In this document: positions 25,465-34,536 of the stretch, piece after piece | Position numbering within the stretch: position 1 is the stretch's first letter | Layout: every line of letters starts with the position of its first letter | Assembly (NCBI GenBank): GCA_003215335.1 | Contig: QCKM01000007.1 | Coordinates: 20,315 to 84,314 of the forward strand | Reading direction: 5' to 3' | Source of the DNA: Prochlorococcus sp. AG-409-P01 | GTDB taxonomy: Bacteria > Cyanobacteriota > Cyanobacteriia > PCC-6307 > Cyanobiaceae | DNA length: 64,000 bases | Notes under the pieces: model-generated | Told to the model about the DNA's origin: nothing | Databases searched by the model: none | What the model saw: the letters and a program-made list of their open reading frames with translations, nothing else | Made by a program: the position numbers and the translations under genes

Positions 25465-27192
25465 GTGCTCCGACTTGAGCGCGTTAGCAAGGTTTACCCT
25501 ACGAGCGAAGTCCTCAAAGATGTCACCTGGGAAGTCAAACCAGGAGACCGTATAGGACTTGTAGGAGTTAATGGAGCTGGCAAATCAACTCAACTAAAAA
25601 TAATTGCTGGACTTGAAGAAGCTACCAGCGGAGAAGTCTTGCGACAGGGCAACCCAAGGATTGCCTACCTACAACAAGAATTTGATGTTAACCCCAATAA
25701 TTCTGTCCGCGAAGAACTTTTCCAGGCGTTTGCGGATGCAGCAAACATACTTAACCAACAACGCGAAATAGAAGAAGCAATGGCTTCTGAAAAAGCGTCT
25801 ACCGACTCACAATATTTGGACACACTTATTAAAAAGCTAGGCAACTTGCAAAGTCAGTTCGAAGCCTTGCAAGGCTACGAACTTGAAGCTCAAGTAGAAA
25901 AACTTCTCCCTAATATTGGCTTCAACTCCCATTCTGCCAATCAACTTGTCAAAGAATATTCGGGCGGCTGGCAAATGCGAATTGGACTAGGAAAGATACT
26001 TCTACAAGAACCAGATCTGCTACTGCTGGATGAGCCAACAAATCATCTAGATATTGAAACAATTCAATGGCTTGAAGGATATCTAATCAAACAAAATGCA
26101 GCAATGGTTTTGATCAGCCATGATCGAGCATTTTTGGATCGAGTCTGTACACAAATAGTAAGTACAGAAAGAGGCTTATCACGAACTTATCTTGGAAATT
26201 ACAGCGCTTATATAGAGCAAAAGAACCTTGAAATCGCATCAAATCAAGCTGCTTTTGACCGTCAACAAAAAGAGCTTGCTTCTCAACAGAGCTATATAGA
26301 TCGTTTTAGGGCAAGTGCTACCAGAAGCACCCAAGCAAAAAGCAGAGAGAAGCTTCTTGAAAAAGTAGATCGAATAGAAGCGCCAATAGAAAGTATTCGA
26401 AGTCCAAAGTTTCGTTTCCCAACTGCACCGAGATCAGGTAGTCAGGTGGTCAAAATTGATGACCTAACTCATAGTTATGGAGACAAAATTCTATTTTTAG
26501 GAGCCAATCTAGAGATAGAACCTGGCAACAAAATTGCGTTTATTGGACCAAATGGCTGTGGCAAATCAACACTTTTAAGGTTAATTGTTGGACTTGAATC
26601 ACCTGACGAAGGAAAAGCAGAGCTCGGCGCCCACAACGTAATACCTGGTTACTTTGAACAAAACCAAGCAGAAGCCTTAGACCTAAACAAAACCGTTCTG
26701 GAAACTATGTTCTCAGCTGTACCAACTTGGACACAAACTCAAGTGAGAACACTACTTGGAAGCTTTTGTCTAAGCGATGACGCAGTTTTTAAAGAAGTTA
26801 GCCAATTAAGCGGAGGTGAAAAAGCACGGCTTGCACTCGCCCTGATGCTAATCAAGCCATGTAATTTACTGGTGCTAGACGAACCGACAAATCATCTAGA
26901 CATTCCAGCCAAGGAAATGCTTGAGAACGCATTGAGAGACTATGCAGGTGCAGCCTTAATCGTTTCTCATGACCGCTACTTCATTTCTAGAGTCGCAAAC
27001 CATATTGTTGAAATCAAAGATGGAGAGCTTGTTCTTTATCGAGGAGACTATGCCTACTACCAGGAGAAGAAAAAAGAAGAAGACGCTTTAGCTGCTGAAG
27101 AAATCGCACTTGCTGAGCGAGAAGCCAAAAGACTTGCTAATCGAGATCGACAAAGGAAGCGAAAAGCACGAAAAAAGGCTGAAACTGATTAA
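25465..27192 (+). CDS. ABC-F family ATPase
   Basis: A cytoplasmic protein with two ABC domains and no membrane segment. Domain 1 has GVNGAGKST (~residues 36-44), YSGGWQMR and LLLLDEPTNHLDIETIQWL. Domain 2 has [20 protein letters not shown] and LLVLDEPTNHLDIPA. The linker between domains carries a charged P-site tRNA interaction motif-like helix (YIEQKNLEIASNQAAFDRQ). A Lys/Arg-rich C-terminal tail follows. Members act on the ribosome (EttA/Uup type). GTG start at 25465. It is 575 aa. Confidence 0.92.
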   Translation: MLRLERVSKVYPTSEVLKDVTWEVKPGDRIGLVGVNGAGKSTQLKIIAGLEEATSGEVLRQGNPRIAYLQQEFDVNPNNSVREELFQAFADAANILNQQREIEEAMASEKASTDSQYLDTLIKKLGNLQSQFEALQGYELEAQVEKLLPNIGFNSHSANQLVKEYSGGWQMRIGLGKILLQEPDLLLLDEPTNHLDIETIQWLEGYLIKQNAAMVLISHDRAFLDRVCTQIVSTERGLSRTYLGNYSAYIEQKNLEIASNQAAFDRQQKELASQQSYIDRFRASATRSTQAKSREKLLEKVDRIEAPIESIRSPKFRFPTAPRSGSQVVKIDDLTHSYGDKILFLGANLEIEPGNKIAFIGPNGCGKSTLLRLIVGLESPDEGKAELGAHNVIPGYFEQNQAEALDLNKTVLETMFSAVPTWTQTQVRTLLGSFCLSDDAVFKEVSQLSGGEKARLALALMLIKPCNLLVLDEPTNHLDIPAKEMLENALRDYAGAALIVSHDRYFISRVANHIVEIKDGELVLYRGDYAYYQEKKKEEDALAAEEIALAEREAKRLANRDRQRKRKARKKAETD

Positions 27193-27306
27193 AGATGCTC
27201 CCTATTCGCCCAAAAAACTTCACAAAGGCTTAGGCAGGAAGACTCATTTTTCTTTACCAGTGGCAAAAATGTGCATAGGCTGACAGAACCCATTTAATAG
27301 TTTCTA

Positions 27307-27465
27307 ATGAACTCTGCACCGCTTTCAGGCGAACATGGCCAGAGCCACTCGCAAACTTGGGATGCAGTAGAAACCTACTTTGAGTGCATAACAACTTGTT
27401 CTCTCGATGACGGTGAATGCATCACAAAGTGTGTTCAAGAACTAAGAGAGTCAGAAGACCAATAG
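27307..27465 (+). CDS. Twin CX3C micro-protein (52 aa)
   Basis: ATG 27307 to TAG 27465. A polar N-terminus precedes two near-identical repeats, ECITTC and ECITKC, giving Cys27-X3-Cys31-X6-Cys38-X3-Cys42. Paired CX3C motifs on two short helices can form a disulfide-linked hairpin or bind a metal. There is no signal peptide. It lies alone in the 477-bp space between the ABC-F gene and htrA. The repeat and acidic composition argue for a real gene; I know no characterised family. Confidence 0.6.
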   Translation: MNSAPLSGEHGQSHSQTWDAVETYFECITTCSLDDGECITKCVQELRESEDQ

Positions 27466-27669
27466 ACAACAACCCTATATAAGTAAAACTGCTCAAGAAA
27501 AATATTTTCAACAGCAAAAAACAAAGATGAAAGCACCTCGAGTGAATAATTATTGAAGTCAATATTTGACCATAAAGAGTACACCTTGAGATTTATATAG
27601 CTAATTTATAAATAGGCTGTTATAAGTAGCAAAAAGATTTCGACTAAATATTTCTTTGGGTCAAATGAA

Positions 27670-28905
27670 CTATCTAGTACCTATTTTATTCATTTCGATT
27701 GGTTTAATCAAAAATTCAAGAATCCTTTTTTTTCTTCGAATACCAAAACTAAGAGGTTTCCCAACCCCATGACGATTAATAGCAGTAACTACAGCAGCTG
27801 GATCATCCATTGGTTTTCTGCCAATAGAAATAATTACATCTCCCTCCCTCAAACCGCCAATTTCAGCAGGTCCACCAGGTGCCACATACCTAATCATTGC
27901 CCCAGGCAAAACCGCTCCTCCTGGCTCAGATGACGGGACTCTAGAGAGACTTATCCCTACCACAGGATGACTAGCACGTCCTCGCTCTACAAGCTGCTTT
28001 GCGATTGTCCTCGCGCGGTTAATGGGTATTGCAAAACCAAGTCCAGCCCCTGGACCAGAACGCACAAGAGTATTAATGCCAATAACCTCACCATTCGCAT
28101 TTAATAAAGGGCCTCCTGAATTTCCTGGATTAATAGCAGCATCTGTTTGGATCAAATCCAAACGCTTACCCGAAATACCTAATTGGGAAACATTTCGATT
28201 GAGATTGCTAATAATTCCAAGTGTCACAGTGTTTTCAAGGCCAAACGGATTCCCAACTGCTATAGCCCAGTCTCCGACACTCAGTTGATCGGAGTCACCC
28301 ATTGGCGCTGTAGGCCAAGGACCAGGTCCATCAAGACGAACTACTGCGAGATCAGTAAGAGAATCCTGTCCAACCACTCTTCCCGAGAACCTTCGACCAT
28401 CTGAAAGGCCAACCGTTAATCGATCCATTTTCTCTACAACATGTGCATTAGTAAGGACCAACCCATCTACAGAGAAGATGACACCACTACCCTGTCCTCT
28501 TTCAATTCTTGAACGCGGAGTTCCCAGACCTCTCATCCCAAAAAAACGTTCGAGCGCAGGGTCCATTAACAATCCAGGTGGCAAAGAGCGTGAGCTTCTA
28601 CTACGGACCGTTCTCTGAGTGTCGACTGTCACAACCGCTGGTCCACTTCGTGCAACCGCAGCAGCAACAAAAGATTTCTCAGCCAAAGGCTTTCCTAGAG
28701 GAGACGCACTTAAGGAGCCAACAAATGTTCCTTGGAAGAAAGGAAGACATAACAGACCCACTCCAATTGCCAAAGATGTGCTCCATGGCTTGCCATGTTG
28801 CTTGGATCTCCATCCAAGACTGCATATTCCCGTTGAATCCTCCTCAGAAGTCACGCTCATGCGACAAGAAAGCAACAAAATCAAGAATGAAGGAGTCCTC
28901 TTCAT
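27670..28905 (-). CDS. HtrA/Deg family serine protease
   Basis: A periplasmic or envelope trypsin-like protease for damaged proteins. The triad is visible: His in LTNAHVV, Asp in DSLTDLAVVRL and Ser in INPGNSGGPLL. One PDZ domain follows (~310-400, GAMIRYVAPGGPAEIGGLREGDVI, split as GAMIRYVAPGGPAEIGG and LREGDVI), the HhoA/HhoB/HtrA single-PDZ layout. The N-terminal hydrophobic segment (STSLAIGVGLLCLPFFQG) is an anchor or signal. The start may be 28905 or the Met at 28860, and neither has a good ribosome site. Confidence 0.92.
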   Translation of the reverse strand: MKRTPSFLILLLSCRMSVTSEEDSTGICSLGWRSKQHGKPWSTSLAIGVGLLCLPFFQGTFVGSLSASPLGKPLAEKSFVAAAVARSGPAVVTVDTQRTVRSRSSRSLPPGLLMDPALERFFGMRGLGTPRSRIERGQGSGVIFSVDGLVLTNAHVVEKMDRLTVGLSDGRRFSGRVVGQDSLTDLAVVRLDGPGPWPTAPMGDSDQLSVGDWAIAVGNPFGLENTVTLGIISNLNRNVSQLGISGKRLDLIQTDAAINPGNSGGPLLNANGEVIGINTLVRSGPGAGLGFAIPINRARTIAKQLVERGRASHPVVGISLSRVPSSEPGGAVLPGAMIRYVAPGGPAEIGGLREGDVIISIGRKPMDDPAAVVTAINRHGVGKPLSFGIRRKKRILEFLIKPIEMNKIGTR

Positions 28906-29174
28906 CTAGGAGCAAAACCCTATGCAAAAGAACCATTTAATGGCATAGCACCCAACTCAAAGCAATAGAATCAATGGAATTGATCAATGCCTGGCATAAT
29001 TTAAGTATTGTGACAAATGTAAATCTTGCTTGTGATGGTCCGATCTTGCCTCAACTTGCTTGAATTGCCTGTTTTGACAAGACATTTCATTGAACACAAA
29101 AGAAACAAAGAGAAGCAATCTGAAAAAAACCTTTTTTACAGACAAAAAGTCCTCTTAGGGAGCATAGTGAATCA
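28906..29174. other. Divergent 269-bp gap between htrA and the DUF2973 gene
   Basis: No ORF, RNA gene or strong hairpin seen. TTGACA occurs near 29076, but no matching -10 element lies at the usual distance. It presumably carries promoters for both flanking genes. Confidence 0.45.
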
Positions 29175-29447
29175 ATGCTGAGCTCTCTATTCCCACTGCT
29201 CTACGCCACAGTTTTATTTGTCTTGCTATTGCAAGCGTTCCGTGTAATGGCAAAGGGATATAGCTCTGCAAATTCGCCTAACAAAAGTAAATATGACCCT
29301 CAAAACTCAAGTGAAGACCGCACTGGACGACTAACTATTCACCCCGAACTACTCGACCAAGATGGAAGGATTACGGATGAAGAATTACTCACGGTTCGTT
29401 TCTCAGGAGACAATGAGCCACCCCATCCACCTAACCCCCCGGCTTAA
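29175..29447 (+). CDS. DUF2973 family small membrane protein
   Basis: 90 aa. One N-terminal membrane helix (LFPLLYATVLFVLLLQAF) is followed by FRVMAKGYSS and a cytoplasmic part with DRTGRLTIHPELLDQDGRIT, split as DRTGRLTIHPELLD and QDGRIT. The tail EELLTVRF is the conserved end of the DUF2973 family of cyanobacteria. The last ~12 residues are Pro-rich. Function unknown. It is 60 bp upstream of the next gene, probably the same transcript. Confidence 0.8.
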   Translation: MLSSLFPLLYATVLFVLLLQAFRVMAKGYSSANSPNKSKYDPQNSSEDRTGRLTIHPELLDQDGRITDEELLTVRFSGDNEPPHPPNPPA

Positions 29448-29507
29448 TAAGTTATAAGGAGTATGCCCAAGGGCGGTACTGAATAGGAATCAAAGGAGGA
29501 TGCCTTT

Positions 29508-29891
29508 GTGGATCAAAGAACGCGAATCGTTGCAGCAGTAATCAAATCTGTGAAATTACCTCCCAGATTTCGACTGCGCCTCTTAAAAGAAGAGCCTGTG
29601 AGGCTAGAACTAAGTCTTACTCCTGCCTATGGGAAAAAGCCAATTCAAGTTGGTTTAGTCGAGTCACTCGATCTTGTAGCGAGGCGAGATCGGGAAGGAC
29701 GAATCCCACGAGACCTTCAAGGCACATGGGATTGGACAGTCCGTCATGGCAAGGTAAGCACAGGTGGCTGGAATCCATACCTAAAAGAAGCTCTTCAGAC
29801 CATGTTTGAGACTGGTCTTCCAGCAATCATCTACGAAGAGCTAACTGGAGACGAATACCATCCTGTTGACGGCACCAAACATGTCCGGTGA
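29508..29891 (+). CDS. Conserved cyanobacterial hypothetical protein
   Basis: 127 aa, soluble. GTG start at 29508, set by AAAGGAGG ending about 9 nt upstream. An ATG at 29500 is in another frame. Visible pieces include RFRLRLLKEEPVRLELSLTP, a beta-rich middle with ESLDLVARRDREGR, and GWNPYLKEALQTMFETGLPA. I recognise it only as a protein common in picocyanobacteria. No catalytic motif. Confidence 0.75.
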   Translation: MDQRTRIVAAVIKSVKLPPRFRLRLLKEEPVRLELSLTPAYGKKPIQVGLVESLDLVARRDREGRIPRDLQGTWDWTVRHGKVSTGGWNPYLKEALQTMFETGLPAIIYEELTGDEYHPVDGTKHVR

Positions 29892-30014
29892 CATGAAGCA
29901 TTTTTTGCATTCGCTAGGTATAGTTCATCCTTCAAAAACCAAAAAGAAAACCTAAAGGGAAATTACTTGCGATGGACAAATTCTTCTTTAACTTAGCTTT
30001 GATCTGAGGTTTTC

Positions 30015-30161
30015 ATGTCAGACCCCACACAGCCCCGCTTTGGATTCGTCAATTTTGCTGAAACATGGAATGGGCGCCTAGCAATGATCGGCATACTTAT
30101 TGGACTAAGCACTGAGCTCTTAACCGGACAGGGAATACTTGTGCAATTAGGCATTGGCTAA
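30015..30161 (+). CDS. hli: High-light-inducible protein (Hli/SCP)
   Basis: 48 aa, ATG 30015 to TAA 30161. The single helix carries the chlorophyll-binding signature E-T-W-N-G-R-L-A-M-I-G, followed by ILIGLSTELLTGQG, as in one-helix LHC-like proteins. These bind chlorophyll and carotenoid in the thylakoid membrane and protect photosystem II assembly under stress. The N-terminus (MSDPTQPRFGFVNFAE) is typical of the core, vertically inherited Hli type rather than the phage-like type. Confidence 0.88.
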   Translation: MSDPTQPRFGFVNFAETWNGRLAMIGILIGLSTELLTGQGILVQLGIG

Positions 30162-30256
30162 ATAAAGCTTGTAAATAAGGTCCTTGTCTTGTTTTTCGGA
30201 CCATTCCGATGCATCTCTAGGTGAACAACATCCAATTGACTTTCAAATAAGCGAAA

Positions 30257-30457
30257 GTGGTTAGTAGTTACCTCAATCATTTGGCTCCTTTTTACGTGAA
30301 CAATCGACGAGATGGAGCCAGGCTTCTAAGTATGTCCCTGGTTATTGTTGCAATCTCATTTACGCAACTAGCTCATTCTTGGGGCAAATTACTAGCCGTA
30401 GTTGCATGCGCTATCTCTATCTATTGGGGAATCTCCTACAGACGCCTTGACCACTGA
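30257..30457 (+). CDS. Small membrane protein overlapping xseA
   Basis: 66 aa, GTG at 30257. Two hydrophobic stretches are visible: LLSMSLVIVAISFTQLA and LLAVVACAISIYWGI. A basic N-NRRDGA segment precedes the first. The stop at 30455-30457 overlaps the likely TTG start of xseA by 11 bp, so translation of the two may be coupled. No family recognised. Confidence 0.55.
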   Translation: MVSSYLNHLAPFYVNNRRDGARLLSMSLVIVAISFTQLAHSWGKLLAVVACAISIYWGISYRRLDH

Positions 30458-31607
30458 AGCGATCAAAACCTATTCAGTCAGTGAACTAGTAGTAGCAATT
30501 GGGAATCTGCTGGAAAGAGGTTTTGCACCGCGTTTTCTTGTTGAAGCCTCCATCTCGAAAGCACAACTCAAAAAAGGCCATCTTTGGATGACCTTAAGTG
30601 ACGGGAAGGCAAGCATCACAGCAGTCGTTTGGGCATCCAGGCTTAAGCAAATTGCTTATATCCCCAAAGAAGATGATGGAGTGATTGTCGTCGGCAAGAT
30701 CAATTTTTGGGCCGCGAGAGCTAGTCTTGCCGTGCAAGTTTTGGACATGCGTCCTAAGCGCTCCACGGTTCTGAGACAATTTGAACAAGTCAGGTCAGAA
30801 CTTCTCGATGAAGGGATTATTGACGAAGCAAACAAAAGACTCCTCCCTCCTTACCCCAACTCGGTAGCAATCCTCACAAGCAGTCCCAGTTCTGCTCTAG
30901 CAGACGTCTTGAGAACTTCAAAAGAGCTTTGGCCATTGACCAAATTAATTATCGTTCCCATTCCAGTACAAGGCAATGTGGCCATTAAGATTGAGCGCTG
31001 TTTGCATTATCTTGCTCAAAAACATAAGGAACTTGGATTTGAAGCAATTGTGCTCGCTAGAGGAGGAGGATCACGAGAAGATCTAATGGTTTTCGATAAC
31101 AAAAGCCTTTGTTTGAAACTGTCAAAATTTCCATTGCCAGTAGTCACTGGAATTGGTCATGAAGATGACCTGACTGTTGCAGATTTAGTAGCTGATTACC
31201 GTGCAGCGACTCCAACAGCGGCGATATTGGCACTTCTTCCTAGCCGAAAAGCAGCACTTAGCCAGTTAAAAGAACGAAAAAAAAGGCTCGCAGACCATTC
31301 CAAATGGTTAGTTCGAAAAGAGCGCAAACAACTGTCGGAGCGCAAAAGCAAATTAAAAGAAGCTTCACCAATATTGTTAATAGCAAATCAGAGACATTCA
31401 CTCCAAAAGAAACATGATTTTCTCAAGGCTCTTTCACCAACCCTTTGGCTCAAAAGAGGTTTCGTAATCTTAAAAAATCAAAAAGGAATTTGTATAACAA
31501 GCATCAAAGATGTTTCCATTTCTGAAATAATCAATGCAGAACTTATTGACGGAGAAATCGAAGCAAAGGCTACAAAAATCCTCTCAAAGAAAGATCATTT
31601 AAACTAA
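30447..31607 (+). CDS. xseA: Exodeoxyribonuclease VII large subunit
   Basis: Catalytic subunit that degrades single-stranded DNA. It has an N-terminal OB-fold (~residues 10-105, SKAQLKKGHLWMTLSDG) and a catalytic domain with the family motifs IVLARGGGSREDLMVFD and PVVTGIGHEDDLTVADLVAD, then YRAATPTAAI. A coiled coil and the C-terminal LWLKRGFVILKN close it. TTG 30447 leaves a short lead before the OB-fold. An upstream TTG at 30402 is possible. Two bp separate it from xseB. Confidence 0.93.
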   Translation: MTTEAIKTYSVSELVVAIGNLLERGFAPRFLVEASISKAQLKKGHLWMTLSDGKASITAVVWASRLKQIAYIPKEDDGVIVVGKINFWAARASLAVQVLDMRPKRSTVLRQFEQVRSELLDEGIIDEANKRLLPPYPNSVAILTSSPSSALADVLRTSKELWPLTKLIIVPIPVQGNVAIKIERCLHYLAQKHKELGFEAIVLARGGGSREDLMVFDNKSLCLKLSKFPLPVVTGIGHEDDLTVADLVADYRAATPTAAILALLPSRKAALSQLKERKKRLADHSKWLVRKERKQLSERKSKLKEASPILLIANQRHSLQKKHDFLKALSPTLWLKRGFVILKNQKGICITSIKDVSISEIINAELIDGEIEAKATKILSKKDHLN

Positions 31608-31609
31608 AA

Positions 31610-31924
31610 ATGTCAGCTTCGAATAAATTACCAAAAAGCAATAAAGCCAATAATACAAAGCCTAACCGCAAAGATCATGAAAACACGCAAAAAAAGCTTT
31701 TAATCAAATTACGCCAAGATGTCGAAGTATTGAGCTATGAAGAAACTATTTGTGCACTAGATCTTCTTCTTACTGAATTACAAAACGAGAATATACCAAT
31801 CCACGAAATCCAACATAGCTATTTAAAAGGCAAGGTATATGTTGAACATTGCGAAGAACTCCTCAATAATATTGAGCAGGAGGTTCTGGAAATGAATCCA
31901 GAAGCAATGGAATTAGATTACTAA
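31610..31924 (+). CDS. xseB: Exodeoxyribonuclease VII small subunit
   Basis: 104 aa. After a basic, Asn/Lys-rich lead of about 35 residues comes the XseB helical hairpin: SYEETICALDLLLTELQNEN and IPIHEIQHSYLKGKVYVEHC. This second part contains the family's L-x-x-x-Y-x-x-G-x-x-L pattern in modified form. It follows xseA by 2 bp, the usual order. The N-terminal extension is longer than in E. coli. Confidence 0.9.
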   Translation: MSASNKLPKSNKANNTKPNRKDHENTQKKLLIKLRQDVEVLSYEETICALDLLLTELQNENIPIHEIQHSYLKGKVYVEHCEELLNNIEQEVLEMNPEAMELDY

Positions 31925-32032
31925 AACAAATTAATGTATAGAATCCTTCCCCAAAAAACTAGTATTTACCTAGAAAACTTTCAAGGAAGTCGCTTAAAAG
32001 TCCCGCAAGTTCAAGATAGATGCAAAGAACAC

Positions 32033-32380
32033 TTACGATTCAGAGCCTTCATCCTTAGCGATAACATCAATAGTTGCCGAACTGGCATCAGATGAACTCT
32101 GGGAGGACCCGCCAGAATCGGATGATCGATTAAGCCCTGATCCGCAGACAGGGCATTGACCTGCCGATCCAAAAGTACGCATACCACACACTTCACAAAC
32201 AACCATGCGGGACTGAATTACTCGCCAACCAATCCAACCAACCCCTGTCAATAAAAGTGGAAGGACCAAAGCCGCAAGCAACAAGCCCCCAGCAAGATCC
32301 AGCAAAAACCTCCCAGCTGCTGTTGGCAGCAAAAAAAGAAGTAAAACTCCCAAAAAGAAAAGAGGTGATGGCCTATTCAT
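32033..32380 (-). CDS. Membrane protein with cytosolic zinc ribbon
   Basis: 115 aa. Two adjoining hydrophobic stretches (PLFFLGVLLLFLLPTAAGRF and LLLAALVLPLLLTGVGWIGW) are followed by a zinc-ribbon with CEVCGMRTF and CPVCGSGL, four cysteines in two CX2C pairs. The tail is Ser/acidic. Function unknown; similar short membrane zinc-ribbon proteins occur in cyanobacteria. It is convergent with xseB. Confidence 0.75.
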   Translation of the reverse strand: MNRPSPLFFLGVLLLFLLPTAAGRFLLDLAGGLLLAALVLPLLLTGVGWIGWRVIQSRMVVCEVCGMRTFGSAGQCPVCGSGLNRSSDSGGSSQSSSDASSATIDVIAKDEGSES

Positions 32381-32638
32381 TTAATTTTTGCCAACATGGT
32401 GTTCCCTCTATAAAACCTGAGTACCCAAAAATGCAGTCCTAATGAATGCATCCATAAATCGAACCATATTGAGCAAATTAACAGTTGAAGAAGTCAATAT
32501 GATTATCAACTAGCTGAATTAATTATATCCAAATAAGAACAAGGTCTGTAACCACATTACTTAGAGTAAAATTACTCTGAAAAATCAACGCCTATAGGAA
32601 CAATAAGAAGGGTTTGCAGAGTATCTCACTAATAGATC
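32381..32638. other. 258-bp gap upstream of the zinc-ribbon membrane protein gene
   Basis: AT-rich with no ORF or RNA gene seen. It contains a near-perfect 16-nt palindrome at 32563-32578, listed separately. It should hold the promoter of the minus-strand gene ending at 32033. Confidence 0.4.
32563..32578. repeat. Inverted repeat AGAGTAA-AA-TTACTCT
   Basis: A perfect 7+7 repeat with a 2-nt centre, about 185 bp upstream of the zinc-ribbon gene and 60 bp after the YihY gene stop. The 2-nt centre makes it a better operator than hairpin. No regulator can be named. Confidence 0.3.
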
Positions 32639-33574
32639 TCATGCTTTCAAAAGGTCTTGATCTCTTCGATGCTGAATCCTCATACTTGCCAAAACAACAC
32701 TCCAACACTGCCCGTAATAAAGAATCACGCCAATCATCCAAACCCAAAGAGTTAAAACCAAAACTCCACCAATGAAACCATATGCTTGGAAACGAGATCC
32801 AAGAGAAAGGATACTTCTACTAACAGTCAAATTAAGGGTCGTTAGCAAAATACCGATCATCAAAGCACCTGGGATCAAGGGTCTTAAAGGAACACGGCGA
32901 CTTGGCAGAAATACTTGCAATAACAAGGCCATGCAAGACAAACCAAGCCAAGGAATCACGAACTTGCCTACTTGTAAAACTGGAATATGTACCAACCAAT
33001 CACCTAGCCAAGGAATTGTCACAACCAATTGGTCTAACAAAGCACCAGGAATCATTCGGACATTTGCACTAATCTGATCCAAAACAACCAACAGTCCAAC
33101 AACAATTACCACTACAAAAGCTTCAATCCGTGTTCGCAAAAAACGGAAAGCTTGACTTTTCCATGGAGCAGGTGATGTGGGCATGGGCAGGACATCTGCC
33201 CAAAGACGATCTGCACCCCTTTGCAAAGTTAAGTAAGCATTTCCAGCAGTAACCATTAAAAAGATTGCGCCAAGCAAACCAGCTCCAAATCCCTGTTGAA
33301 CAAGCTTGACAAGAGTTGCCTCAACCAAACCAACAACAGATGGAGGCAACACTTGAGCCGCAAAATTAATAATCTGCTGATCCAAACCATTCTGTCTTCC
33401 TAAAAACCATGAAGCCACAGAAAGAGATATCAGCAGGATTGGGAAAAATGATTGCAGCGTGTAATAGGCAAAAGCAGCACTAAGGTCTACACAATCAAGG
33501 CGATTCCAACGCTCATAGGCCCGCCATAAAGTCCCTATCAACCAGCTCGCTCTACGCCTCCAACGAAGTCCCAC
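32639..33574 (-). CDS. YihY/virulence factor BrkB family membrane protein
   Basis: 311 aa with about six membrane helices. AAFAYYTLQSFFPILLISLS is the family's first conserved helix. VTAGNAYLTLQRGADRLW and FIGGVLVLTLWVWMIGVILY also fit. Once called ribonuclease BN, the family has no proven nuclease role, and the function is unknown. GTG start at 33574. Confidence 0.88.
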   Translation of the reverse strand: MGLRWRRRASWLIGTLWRAYERWNRLDCVDLSAAFAYYTLQSFFPILLISLSVASWFLGRQNGLDQQIINFAAQVLPPSVVGLVEATLVKLVQQGFGAGLLGAIFLMVTAGNAYLTLQRGADRLWADVLPMPTSPAPWKSQAFRFLRTRIEAFVVVIVVGLLVVLDQISANVRMIPGALLDQLVVTIPWLGDWLVHIPVLQVGKFVIPWLGLSCMALLLQVFLPSRRVPLRPLIPGALMIGILLTTLNLTVSRSILSLGSRFQAYGFIGGVLVLTLWVWMIGVILYYGQCWSVVLASMRIQHRRDQDLLKA

Positions 33575-33720
33575 TCTTGGCTCAATCGGTTGGCTAAAAC
33601 GCTAGCTCCTGTATTAAAGATTAGCTTTAATTAGTAATGCATGTTGAGAACAATTTTGTCAGTCCATTGCATTGGAAATCTCCGCAAGTCTGCGTAAAAT
33701 CGATGAAGATTTTAGATTGA

Positions 33721-34536
33721 TTACTTCCTTGTTAGAGCCTCTCCCCATGACAAAAGACGGTGCAATTCTTCTCTTGAACTAGCTGTTAAAACAGGAAATG
33801 CTTTGGAGCTTAAATTTTGCCCAGGGGCAAGTCTAGAAGGATCTTCTTCGAGCCATTTAATAGGGCAGCCAAGCTCACTCAAGACAAGCCAAGCCGAAGC
33901 AAGGTCCCATATTTTCGGGGTAGCTTCTAAAGCAGCCGTTGTTTGTCCAGTAGCGACACCAACCATATTCAAACTAGCCACTCCTAATAGTCGAATCTTC
34001 CCAGGAAAAGGCTGAGTGGGCCTTCGTTGCAAAACTCGAATCGAACGACTGCAAAAAGATACACATTGACTTCCCGAGTTTAAACGAGCCTTTTCAGTAA
34101 GTGGCTCCCCATTACGCCAAACCCCCTGGCCTCGAATAGCAACAAATCTCTGCCTAAGTGGAGGTATGTCCAAAAAAGCACTCTCTGGCCTACCCCCAAC
34201 AAAGCGAGCAACAGATATAGCCCAATGAGGAATACCAGCAGCAAAATTAGTAGTCCCATCTAATGGATCAACAACCCAGTAAGCACTTGAACTAGGGACT
34301 ATTTGCGAACCCTCCTCACTTAAGACTCCCTCTTTGGAAGCTATATCCTCAAGCCCTCTCACAATTGTGAGATCACTCCATCGATCACAAGAAGTTATCA
34401 ATGTTCCATCCTCTTTAACGTCAGAAGCAATCTGACCAAAGTCATGGCGCTGTCTATCAGCAACCCTATCTAATAGTGTATGTACTGCATCAATCTGAGA
34501 AGGTTTTAAAGATTCAGACACAGATCTTCCACTCAA
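33721..34536 (-). CDS. Inositol monophosphatase family protein
   Basis: 271 aa, a Mg-dependent sugar or inositol phosphatase. It shows LSEEGS (first metal Glu pair), VDPLDGTTNFAAGIPHWAIS (metal loop and Thr) and KIWDLASAWLVLSELG (third metal Asp). The substrate could be inositol phosphate, histidinol phosphate or another small phosphate. It starts with TTG 34536, overlapping the tolC stop (TTGA); a GTG at 34521 is an alternative. It is cotranscribed with tolC. Confidence 0.87.
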   Translation of the reverse strand: MSGRSVSESLKPSQIDAVHTLLDRVADRQRHDFGQIASDVKEDGTLITSCDRWSDLTIVRGLEDIASKEGVLSEEGSQIVPSSSAYWVVDPLDGTTNFAAGIPHWAISVARFVGGRPESAFLDIPPLRQRFVAIRGQGVWRNGEPLTEKARLNSGSQCVSFCSRSIRVLQRRPTQPFPGKIRLLGVASLNMVGVATGQTTAALEATPKIWDLASAWLVLSELGCPIKWLEEDPSRLAPGQNLSSKAFPVLTASSREELHRLLSWGEALTRK

